From assembly GCF_030730925.1 (NCBI RefSeq), contig NZ_JAVAMB010000025.1, forward strand, positions 1 to 64,000: a stretch of DNA of 64,000 nt, given 5' to 3'. Source of the stretch: Flavobacterium sp. DG2-3 (GTDB taxonomy: Bacteria > Bacteroidota > Bacteroidia > Flavobacteriales > Flavobacteriaceae). The notes beneath the pieces are model-generated. The model saw nothing but the letters and a program-made list of their open reading frames with translations, ran no database searches and was not told the DNA's origin. Shown piece by piece: positions 41,713-48,755 of this stretch (its first letter is position 1; every line of letters begins with the position of its first letter). The translations under genes were made by a program, and so were the position numbers.

Positions 41713-42549
41713 ATGGAAAAAATTTATGACGCAGAGACACACTTTGCCGATTTAGGCGATCGTAAAATTGCGTATCGATCTTATGGTAAAGGAAAAGCAG
41801 TAATTTTTGTGAACCGATTTAGAGGAACGCTCGATACTTGGGATCCGCTTTTTATTGCAGAGATGGCAAAAGAGTTCAACGTTATTGTATTTGATTATTC
41901 TGGAATTGGCTCTTCTACAGGAAGTCTTGCTCCAGATATTACGATTGTGGCGAAAGATGTAAAAGATCTTGCCGATTTCTTAAAATTAGATTCAGTTATT
42001 GTTTTAGGATGGTCGTATGGCGGACTGGTAGCGCAGACGGCTACTTTATTGTATCCAAATCTGGTGACACATGCTGTTTTAGTGGGAACAAATCCGCCAG
42101 GGCAAAACGAGATTCCGATTGAGCAGGTATTTTTTGATGCGGCGCTAAAACCATTAAATGATTTTGAAGATGAAATTGTTCTGTTTTTCGAACCAAAATC
42201 AGAAGCCAGCAAAGCAGCCGCAAAAGCTTCACACGATAGAATTCATAAGAAAATCGAGGTAGAAAAAATTCCTTCTACGATGGATGTTTTTCAATTGTAT
42301 TTTGGCGGAGGAGATACTTTTAGAGATGATCCTTTAAACTTTAGAGAGCAGCTTAAAAAGACCAAAACGCCTATTTTAATTATTTCTGGAGATCACGATA
42401 TCAGTTTTGCGGTAGACAATTGGTATCCGATTATCAATCAGATGACAAATGCGCAGATGATTGTATATTCGGCAACAGGACACGGACCTCAGCATCAATA
42501 TCCAGAACTTACAGCACAATATATCATTAATTTTGTGAATTACGTATAA
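41713..42549 (+). CDS. Alpha/beta hydrolase
   Basis: A 278-residue paralogue of 21755-22606. Motifs: AVIFVNRFRGTLDTWDP (oxyanion loop), G-W-S-Y-G nucleophile elbow in LGWSYGGLVAQ, SGDHDISFAVDNW for the acid, and TGHGPQHQYPELTAQY for His. The substrate is unknown. The shared residues suggest the two genes have similar substrates, or arose by duplication. It faces the 40645-41433 gene across a common regulatory region. Confidence 0.9.
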   Translation: MEKIYDAETHFADLGDRKIAYRSYGKGKAVIFVNRFRGTLDTWDPLFIAEMAKEFNVIVFDYSGIGSSTGSLAPDITIVAKDVKDLADFLKLDSVIVLGWSYGGLVAQTATLLYPNLVTHAVLVGTNPPGQNEIPIEQVFFDAALKPLNDFEDEIVLFFEPKSEASKAAAKASHDRIHKKIEVEKIPSTMDVFQLYFGGGDTFRDDPLNFREQLKKTKTPILIISGDHDISFAVDNWYPIINQMTNAQMIVYSATGHGPQHQYPELTAQYIINFVNYV

Positions 42550-42582
42550 TTGCAGTTCAATCAGCAGAACTCATTTATATGC

Positions 42583-42618
42583 TAAAAGGAATAGTGTCAG
42601 CAGCTATTCCTTTTTTTT
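42583..42618 (+). terminator. Terminator of the 41713-42549 hydrolase
   Basis: AAAAGGAATAG / CTATTCCTTTT stem followed by a T run, 34 bp after the stop codon. Confidence 0.9.
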
Positions 42619-42660
42619 GAAAATTATCGAAAGATTATTTTGAGCTTGTATTTTATAAAA

Positions 42661-42698
42661 TGATATTTCGCTAAAAAATAGCTTTTAGCGAAATATAA
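42661..42698. promoter_or_regulatory. Inverted pair of activator-like motifs between convergent genes
   Basis: ATATTTCGCTAAAA (42663-42676) and TTTTAGCGAAATAT (42683-42696) are exact 14-bp inverted repeats with a 6-base spacer. The left one matches the putative activator motif at 13 of 14 positions (from 42661). It lies between converging gene ends, and no sigma54-like promoter is found near it. It may instead be the terminator of the minus-strand gene 42718-43398. Confidence 0.5.
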
Positions 42699-42717
42699 CC
42701 GAGAAAAATAACCAAAT

Positions 42718-43398
42718 TTAGATTTCGATCGTCGTGTTTATTTTAGGCAGAAATAATTCGATTGAAGCATTTTGAAACGAATCTAAAGCTTTCTGATGAT
42801 CCATTACGATAAAACCAAAAGTATCATAATGAACGCCTAAAACTTTATTTACACTGACCAATTTAGAGGCTTCAATAGCTTCTTCGATTCCCATGGTAAG
42901 TCCGTCGCCAATAGGAAAAACAGCAAAGTCTAATTTTGTAAATTTTGGAATAAGCTGCATGTCTAACGTTAGTGCCGTATCGCCGCTGTAATAGAAATTT
43001 CCATCAGCGGTTGACAGTACAAATCCGCAGGCAATACCACCATAAGAACCATCCATAAAACTGCTCGGATGTTGGGCTACGACACATTTTACGGTTCCGA
43101 AATCAAAAGTAAATTTTCCACCGGGATTGATTGGATGCGCATTTTCGATTCCGTTTTTCAATAGCCAATTATAGATTTCAAAATTCCCAAGCACTTTGGC
43201 TCCAGTATTTTTTGCAATTCGTTCTACATCCAAAATATGGTCGTAATGTGCATGAGAAATAAAGATATAATCTGCTTTTATAGCATCAACATCAACTTCT
43301 TTGGCTAATTCGTTGGGTGTAATAAAAGGGTCAAAAAGAATATGTTTCCCGCCTGCAAAAACAGAAAAACAAGAATGTCCGTAGTACGTAATTTTCAT
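42718..43398 (-). CDS. Metal-dependent hydrolase (metallo-beta-lactamase fold, UPF0173 group)
   Basis: A 226-residue MBL-fold protein. The metal-binding signature H-A-H-Y-D-H is in ISHAHYDHILDVERIAKN; further metal or active-site residues are in YSGDTALTLDM and GVHYDTFGF. The order TYYGHSCFSVFAGGKHILFDPF at the N-terminus is typical of the UPF0173/YtnP-like subgroup. The substrate is not known. A sigma54-type promoter lies 43 nt upstream of its start codon, but no activator motif of the common type was found in the usual place. Confidence 0.93.
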   Translation of the reverse strand: MKITYYGHSCFSVFAGGKHILFDPFITPNELAKEVDVDAIKADYIFISHAHYDHILDVERIAKNTGAKVLGNFEIYNWLLKNGIENAHPINPGGKFTFDFGTVKCVVAQHPSSFMDGSYGGIACGFVLSTADGNFYYSGDTALTLDMQLIPKFTKLDFAVFPIGDGLTMGIEEAIEASKLVSVNKVLGVHYDTFGFIVMDHQKALDSFQNASIELFLPKINTTIEI

Positions 43399-43439
43399 GA
43401 TAAATAGTTTTAAATCAGTTAATAATTAAAATATTTTTT

Positions 43440-43454
43440 CCAAGAAATGTGCCA
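43440..43454 (-). promoter_or_regulatory. Sigma54-type promoter of the 42718-43398 hydrolase
   Basis: Minus-strand TGGCACATTTCTTGG: perfect TGGCAC at -24 and TTGG at -12, with GG-N10-GG spacing (43453-43440). The -12 G is 43 nt from the start. There is no CGATATWTCGYTAA motif at the expected 57-59 bp, so a different activator may act here. Confidence 0.68.
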
Positions 43455-43687
43455 TTTAGGAAAAGCAATTTTTTCAAAAAAATAAAAAAAAACAGCTCAT
43501 GCTCTCAGAAATGATAAGGTTGTATAAAGTTACTCTTTTGCTGATTAATTGATTGTGTAACTGTTTTATTTTTAAAAACTTAGTTTCATATTGTAATGTG
43601 AAACATCAAATAAATGAACAGACTGATAATTTTCAGAGCAAAGAGGTAATTTTAGTTGAAATAGTAATAATCCTAAAATTACAAATC

Positions 43688-45295
43688 ATGAAAAAAAATG
43701 TTCTAGCAGTACTTTTAACAGGCTTGGCAGTATTAACATTTGTCGATATTGAAGCCCAAACCAAAAAGAAGCCTAATATTATAATGGTAATCTCAGACGA
43801 TACTGGTTGGGGAGATTTAGGAGTTTATGGAGGAGGAGTTGGTCGTGGTATGCCTACACCAAACCTAGATAAAATGGCAAAAGAAGGAATGCAGTTTTGG
43901 TCGTTTTACGGACAGCCCAGCTGTACGCCTGGAAGGGCAGCAATGCTAACGGGCCGTATTCCGAACCGTAGCGGTATGACAACAGTTGCTTTTCAGGGAC
44001 AGGGTGGCGGTTTGCCAAAAGAAGAATGGACATTGGCTTCGGTGCTTAAAAAAGCCAATTATAAAACGTATTTTTCAGGAAAATGGCATTTAGGAGAAGC
44101 CGATTACGCAATGCCAATTAACCATGGTTTTGATAAAATGCAAAACGTAGTGCTTTATCACTTAAATGCTTATACGTATGCCTTTGAGTCTTGGAACCCG
44201 GAGATGTCTACACAAATGCTAGATCTTTTCAAAAAAATTACAACAGGTGTGCTTGAAGGTGAAGCAGGCGGAAAAGCGCGTGAGGTATCTAAAGTTACAG
44301 AAGAGAATATTGCAGAGCTGGATATGATGATGGTAGAGAACAATTTAAAGCAGCTTGATGAATATGCAAAAAGCAAAGATCCGTTTTTTATGTGCATCAA
44401 TTTTGCTAAAAATCACCAGCCTAACCTTCCTTCAAAAGAATTTGCAGGCAAGTCTCCAGGAAAAAGCAAATATTCTGATGCTGTTGTAGAAATGGACCAC
44501 AATGTAGGCCGAATTATGGATAAAATTCGTTCTTTGGGAATTGCCGAAAATACGATAGTTATTTATACCGTAGATAATGGTGCTTGGCAAGATGTACATC
44601 CAGATTCTGGATATACTCCTTTTAGAGGAAGTAAAGGAACAGATAGAGAAGGAGGTAGCCGTGTGCCAGCTATTGCTTGGTGGCCAGGACAAATTGAAGC
44701 GGGAAGCCAAAGCCACGATATTGTAGGCGGATTGGATCTTATGGCAACATTTGCTAGTCTGGCTGGCGTAGAGCTTCCGAAAAAAGACAGAGCAGGTGTA
44801 GATATGGTATTTGACAGCTATGATATGTCTAATGTATTGTTTAAAAAAGGAAAACCTTTGCGTGACAGATGGTTTTATTTTACAGAATCTGAATTATCTC
44901 CTGGTGCCGTGCGTATCGGAAAATTTAAAGCAGTCTTTAATACCCGAGGAGATAATGGTGCTATTGCAGGAAGTGATATGCCGGGACAACAGTTGGGATG
45001 GAGAGGTGATGAAACCTATATTGCTACTATACCAGCAATCTATAATCTTTGGCAGGATCCGCAAGAACGCTATGATTTGTTTATGAACAGCTGGACAGAG
45101 AAAACTTGGACTGCTGTAATTTTTAATCAGGCTATTGATGATATTATGAAGACTTATGCCCAAATACCACCAAGACCACTTCAAAGTGCCACATTTAGTG
45201 GAGAAATGACAATAGACCGTTTTAGAACTATGGAGCAGGTGAAAAAAATGATGAATGAAAAGAAAACAACTCTCCCTAAGTTGAGTGTAGATTAA
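43688..45295 (+). CDS. Secreted type I sulfatase (arylsulfatase)
   Basis: A 535-residue sulfatase from the ATG at 43688, which gives the signal peptide VLAVLLTGLAVLTFVDIEAQ. The reading from 43553 adds 45 non-conserved residues and is rejected. The metal and catalytic parts are ISDDTGWGDLG (Asp37, Asp38) and S-C-T-P-G-R-A-A-M-L-T-G-R with Cys79 as the residue to be turned into formylglycine (C-x-P-x-R form); TGKWHLG and DNG motifs also fit. A formylglycine-generating enzyme is not in the window. The substrate is likely a sulfate ester of a sulfated glycan or aryl compound. Confidence 0.92.
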   Translation: MKKNVLAVLLTGLAVLTFVDIEAQTKKKPNIIMVISDDTGWGDLGVYGGGVGRGMPTPNLDKMAKEGMQFWSFYGQPSCTPGRAAMLTGRIPNRSGMTTVAFQGQGGGLPKEEWTLASVLKKANYKTYFSGKWHLGEADYAMPINHGFDKMQNVVLYHLNAYTYAFESWNPEMSTQMLDLFKKITTGVLEGEAGGKAREVSKVTEENIAELDMMMVENNLKQLDEYAKSKDPFFMCINFAKNHQPNLPSKEFAGKSPGKSKYSDAVVEMDHNVGRIMDKIRSLGIAENTIVIYTVDNGAWQDVHPDSGYTPFRGSKGTDREGGSRVPAIAWWPGQIEAGSQSHDIVGGLDLMATFASLAGVELPKKDRAGVDMVFDSYDMSNVLFKKGKPLRDRWFYFTESELSPGAVRIGKFKAVFNTRGDNGAIAGSDMPGQQLGWRGDETYIATIPAIYNLWQDPQERYDLFMNSWTEKTWTAVIFNQAIDDIMKTYAQIPPRPLQSATFSGEMTIDRFRTMEQVKKMMNEKKTTLPKLSVD

Positions 45296-45307
45296 ATAGT
45301 AAAAGAC

Positions 45308-45337
45308 AAAGCCGGACAGTTATGTTCGGCTTTTTTC
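45308..45337 (+). terminator. Rho-independent terminator
   Basis: AAAGCCGGAC / GTTCGGCTTTTTT stem directly after the sulfatase stop codon. Confidence 0.88.
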
Positions 45338-45441
45338 TATATGCAACGATCAAAAATTTTACGCTTTTTTAGTTTCGAATTTTTTAATTGTTGTATATAC
45401 AAATAATATGGTGAAATATAGAATTACTCAATTTTGATGCG

Positions 45442-45449
45442 TATCTTTG
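45442..45449 (+). promoter_or_regulatory. -7 element of the LLM oxidoreductase gene
   Basis: TATCTTTG matches TAnnTTTG and puts the transcription start about 20 nt before the ATG at 45474. No consensus -33 element was found. Confidence 0.45.
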
Positions 45450-45473
45450 AGAGAATAAAAAAATAAGCCATTT

Positions 45474-46496
45474 ATGAAAAAAATAGGATTTTTATCATTT
45501 GGGCATTGGAATAGTAATCCAGCATATCAGACTCGTACAGCGGCAGATACTTTATTGCAATCTATAGATTTAGCAGTAGCTGCAGAAGAAATCGGGATCG
45601 ATGGCGCTTATTTCCGCGTGCATCATTTTGCACAGCAATTAGCATCACCTTTTCCGCTGCTTTCGGCAATTGGTGCTAAAACGAGCAAAATTGAGATCGG
45701 AACGGGCGTGATCGATATGCGGTATGAAAATCCATTGTACATGGTAGAAGATGCAGGATCTGCCGATTTGATATCGGGAGGACGCTTGCAATTGGGAATA
45801 AGCAGAGGATCGCCAGAACAAGTTATTGACGGCTGGAGTTATTTTGGCTATGAACCAGAAAAAGGCGAAACCGATGCTGATATGGGCCGTAAAAAAGCCT
45901 TAGAATTTTTGGATAAACTGAGCGGAGAAGGATTTGCAGAACCCAATCCCTACCCGATGTTTCCGAATCCGCCTGGATTGTTGCGTGTTGAACCGCATTC
46001 TGAAGGATTAAGAGAACGAATCTGGTGGGGAGCTGCGTCTAATGCAACCGCTATTTGGGCTGCTGAAAACGGAATGCATCTTCAGAGTTCTACGCTAAAA
46101 TATGACGAAAACGGAAAACCTTTTCACGTTCAGCAAGCCGAGCAGATTAGATTGTATAAAGAAGCTTGGAAAAAAGCAGGACACGATCGTGAAGCAAGAG
46201 TTTCGGTAAGCCGTTCTATTTTTGCCATAGTAAACGAACAAGACCGATATTACTTTGGAGGACAAGGAAAAGCTGCTGATAGTTTTGGTTATATCGAACA
46301 AGATAAAAGAGCCATTTTCGGTAAAAGCTACGCCGCCGAACCCGATAAACTAATTGCAGAATTAGCTCAAGACGAAGCGATTCAGGAAGCAGATACAGTA
46401 TTGCTTACGATTCCGAATACTTTGGGTGTCGATTACAATGTGCATGTATTGTCTTCTATTGTAGAACATGTTGCTCCTGCGTTAGGTTGGAGATAA
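45474..46496 (+). CDS. LLM-class flavin-dependent oxidoreductase
   Basis: A 340-residue luciferase-like monooxygenase fold protein that uses reduced FMN or F420-like flavin. The N-terminal MKKIGFLSFGHWNSNPAYQTRTAADTLLQ strand, EEIGIDGAYFRVHHFAQQLASPFPLLSAIGAKTSKIEIGTGVIDMRYENPLYMVEDAG and GGRLQLGISRGSPEQVIDGW are typical of this class. The substrate is unknown. It is a single gene with its own terminator. Confidence 0.92.
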   Translation: MKKIGFLSFGHWNSNPAYQTRTAADTLLQSIDLAVAAEEIGIDGAYFRVHHFAQQLASPFPLLSAIGAKTSKIEIGTGVIDMRYENPLYMVEDAGSADLISGGRLQLGISRGSPEQVIDGWSYFGYEPEKGETDADMGRKKALEFLDKLSGEGFAEPNPYPMFPNPPGLLRVEPHSEGLRERIWWGAASNATAIWAAENGMHLQSSTLKYDENGKPFHVQQAEQIRLYKEAWKKAGHDREARVSVSRSIFAIVNEQDRYYFGGQGKAADSFGYIEQDKRAIFGKSYAAEPDKLIAELAQDEAIQEADTVLLTIPNTLGVDYNVHVLSSIVEHVAPALGWR

Positions 46497-46508
46497 GATT
46501 TTTAGATA

Positions 46509-46540
46509 CAAAAAGCCCTCTTTTTTAAGAGGGCTTTTGC
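46509..46540. terminator. Bidirectional terminator
   Basis: CAAAAAGCCCTCTTTTTT / AAGAGGGCTTTTG stem between convergent stop codons at 46496 and 46549. Confidence 0.9.
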
Positions 46541-46548
46541 TTTAAATT

Positions 46549-47553
46549 TTACAAAACCGTATTGGTGAATTTAATTTTATTCAAATCAATAGTATCAGAC
46601 TCTTGTGTTTTTATTTCGGAGTATGATATTTCTATTTCATTTTCAGATATAAATTCTATTTTCTTGTTACATCCTGAAACACAAGATTCTATGCAAATTG
46701 GAAAGTACAATTTTTTATTCTTATCAAAGCCAATGATATTATTTCGAAAATAGGAAACAATCTTAAAATCAGTATTTTCAATCATTTCATCATTAGTATA
46801 ATTTCCATTAAAATGAAATAGATCTTCGTTATAATAGGTGCTTTTTATAACAGACGGATATAAGTGTTTATCATTATCTAAATACCATTTTTGTTCAAAA
46901 TTTTTGTAATAGTTGATATCTTTCTCTTTTTCAGAGGGATTATAAACCAGTTTGCTTTTATTTGCAAATTCATATAATTCTGTTTGGACTGCAATGTTAG
47001 ATTGTAAAATTTCATTTTTCAAAAATTCCCCATCAATAGCTTGGCCAGATCTTACAGTAGCTTCTCCGCTATATTTCAATGTATAGAAATTTAGAGTATT
47101 AATGTTTAGCATAATAAAATCTAAATGAAAGACAGGATCTCCATTACCCATTGGAGATTCTTGTACTTCAAATAGAAAATAATCCTCGCTTCTAATCTTT
47201 TTTCTTAAGATGTGTTTTGGATCTACATTTACGTAGTAATAGTCACTTATAAGCAATGTATCACTTTTAATAAATTGTAGTTTATTTTTGTTTTTTTTAT
47301 ACTTTGAAGCTATAAGTATGTTCTTGTCGCCAACAAGAAAAAAATTATTATCGTCACTTACTTCACTGGCAGTTATTTTTATTACTTCGGTATTGTCTTG
47401 ATTTTCAAAAGAAAACAAGACTGCCGATTTTTCTTTTTTAAGAGAGTCTTTTTTAGTTTCTGAGCCCAAATTTTCTTTGACTATTTTCTGAGTAGAAATC
47501 TTTTCATCATTCTTGCAAGAAGAAAGCATGATTAAGAATAAAAAAAAATACAA
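46549..47553 (-). CDS. Hypothetical lipoprotein with an apparent 5' frameshift
   Basis: The open frame is 334 residues and starts at a TTG (47553) right behind an in-frame stop, giving only LFLIMLSSC before the lipid Cys. One frame over, a TTG at 47578 would read MKAIKNLLIV and then join the same LFLIMLSSCKND sequence if the A9 run at 47540-47548 had eight bases instead of nine. That would give a normal lipoprotein signal. The mature part is charged and beta-rich (LFSFENQDNTEVIKITASEVSDD, then LLISDYYYVNVDPKH, FLKNEILQSNIAVQTEL) with a C-terminal CIESCVSGCNKKIEF segment. No family is recognised. The run could be phase-variable or a sequencing error. Confidence 0.65.
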   Translation of the reverse strand: MYFFLFLIMLSSCKNDEKISTQKIVKENLGSETKKDSLKKEKSAVLFSFENQDNTEVIKITASEVSDDNNFFLVGDKNILIASKYKKNKNKLQFIKSDTLLISDYYYVNVDPKHILRKKIRSEDYFLFEVQESPMGNGDPVFHLDFIMLNINTLNFYTLKYSGEATVRSGQAIDGEFLKNEILQSNIAVQTELYEFANKSKLVYNPSEKEKDINYYKNFEQKWYLDNDKHLYPSVIKSTYYNEDLFHFNGNYTNDEMIENTDFKIVSYFRNNIIGFDKNKKLYFPICIESCVSGCNKKIEFISENEIEISYSEIKTQESDTIDLNKIKFTNTVL

Positions 47554-47754
47554 TTAGGAGATTTTTAATTGCTTTCAATTAATTTTTTGTTTTTTTTGGT
47601 TATCAATACGAAGATATATTATTTTACCATTGTATTATAAAGTAAAATTACGTTAATTTAAACTATACTTAGTACTTGATAATCACCATCGAAATGAAAT
47701 TATAGTGTAGTTTTATACTGTTTTTAGTAATTAAAATATTAGAAATTCAAAACT

Positions 47755-48194
47755 ATGTGCAAATCAGGAAAAGAAATTAAATTGTGTACCTGTTTTCCAG
47801 CTACGATGAACAAGATTGTGCATCATAAAAAATTCGAAAATCTCGAAATAAAGCACGCAATGAGTTTACATGGACACTACACAAATGCTTAGGATGGAGT
47901 AAAGAAACGATGGATGGAATGGGATATCTGCCAGACGAAACACTATCCGAAGATTTGACCAATGAAATAATGCTTATTCAACTTAATAGCAGAGATTGTT
48001 TTGATTTTGATTATCAGCCCCAAGAAGATGATAATCTTAATGTTTACACGCCAGAAAATGGCAATAGAAAACATTTGTCTTTTATTTTTAAAAATGGTGA
48101 ATGGACAGCCGATTGGCACCTTCCTTTTAAGTATGAGATGAAAAAAATAAATTACGGAAAAGTTAGCTTTGAAGACAAAACAGAAAAAGAATAA
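47755..48194 (+). pseudogene. Hypothetical gene broken by a frameshift
   Basis: An ATG at 47755 opens MCKSGKEIKLCTCFPATMNKI... and stops after 45 codons at 47890. The sequence after a run of A6 (47827-47832) continues in another frame as SRNKARNEFTWTLHKCLGW SKETMDGMGYLPDETL..., which ends at 48194. Adding one A would join them into a protein of about 146 residues. The internal ATG at 47910 opens only the last 94 residues. I recognise the MCKSG-xEIKLCTC start only as a Bacteroidota hypothetical family of unknown function. It may be a pseudogene or a base-call error. Confidence 0.65.
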
Positions 48195-48196
48195 AA

Positions 48197-48688
48197 ATGA
48201 TAAAAAAAATACTTCTTATAGTAATTATGTTGGGATTAGTAGGCTGTAAAAAAGAAAACGAGAAAAAGCGTCCTGAGAAAACAATAAATCGTGTTGACAC
48301 TCCAAAGACTGTAGTTCAGAAGCCTATTAAAGAAGAAAAAATTATCTTTAATAATGATAATAAAATTTATAAAATCATGGATGTTGATACGAAACCAGAA
48401 TTCATAGGCGGAGAATTCAAGTTTCATGCTTTTATAAAAAAGAATTATGTGCGAACGGAACGAATTGTTAAAAATGAAGCCTCTGGAGGTATTTTTCCAA
48501 GATTTATAATAGAAAAAGACGGTTCCTTATCTGATATAGAAGTTATGCGCGATTTTGGTTACGGGTCGGGTGAAGAATTAGTAAGAGTTCTGAAATTATG
48601 TCCAGCTTGGAAACCAGCTATAAAAAATGGACAGCCAGTAAGATGTTTGTACAGTTTCCCATATTATGTTCTACTAAACGACAATTAA
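48197..48688 (+). CDS. Lipoprotein with a TonB C-terminal-like domain
   Basis: A 163-residue lipoprotein (Cys17 in LGLVGCKKEN). A basic linker leads into a C-terminal domain with VDTKPEFIGGEFKFHAFIKKNY, PRFIIEKDGSLSDIEVMRDFGYG and VLKLCPAWKPAIKNGQPVRCLYSFPYYV, the layout of the energy-transducer TonB C-terminal domain as often found in Bacteroidota lipoproteins. It starts 2 bp after the end of the frameshifted gene, so they form one unit. Confidence 0.8.
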   Translation: MIKKILLIVIMLGLVGCKKENEKKRPEKTINRVDTPKTVVQKPIKEEKIIFNNDNKIYKIMDVDTKPEFIGGEFKFHAFIKKNYVRTERIVKNEASGGIFPRFIIEKDGSLSDIEVMRDFGYGSGEELVRVLKLCPAWKPAIKNGQPVRCLYSFPYYVLLNDN

Positions 48689-48689
48689 T

Positions 48690-48755
48690 AAAAAGGATAA
48701 ATTACAGAAAAGTAACTTCTGAAGACAAAATTGAAAGAGAAACACAAGAAAAATA
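48690..48755 (+). repeat. Relic of a duplicated gene tail
   Basis: Bases 48695-48745 resemble 48150-48199, the 3' end of the frameshifted gene (KINYGKVSFEDKTEKE against KRINYRKVTSEDKIERE). A second copy of that gene family probably stood here and has decayed. Confidence 0.65.

Noticed and set aside
43553..43687. 45-residue N-terminal extension of the sulfatase.
   Set aside because: A normal signal peptide begins at the ATG at 43688; the extension is not conserved-looking and lies in an AT-rich leader.
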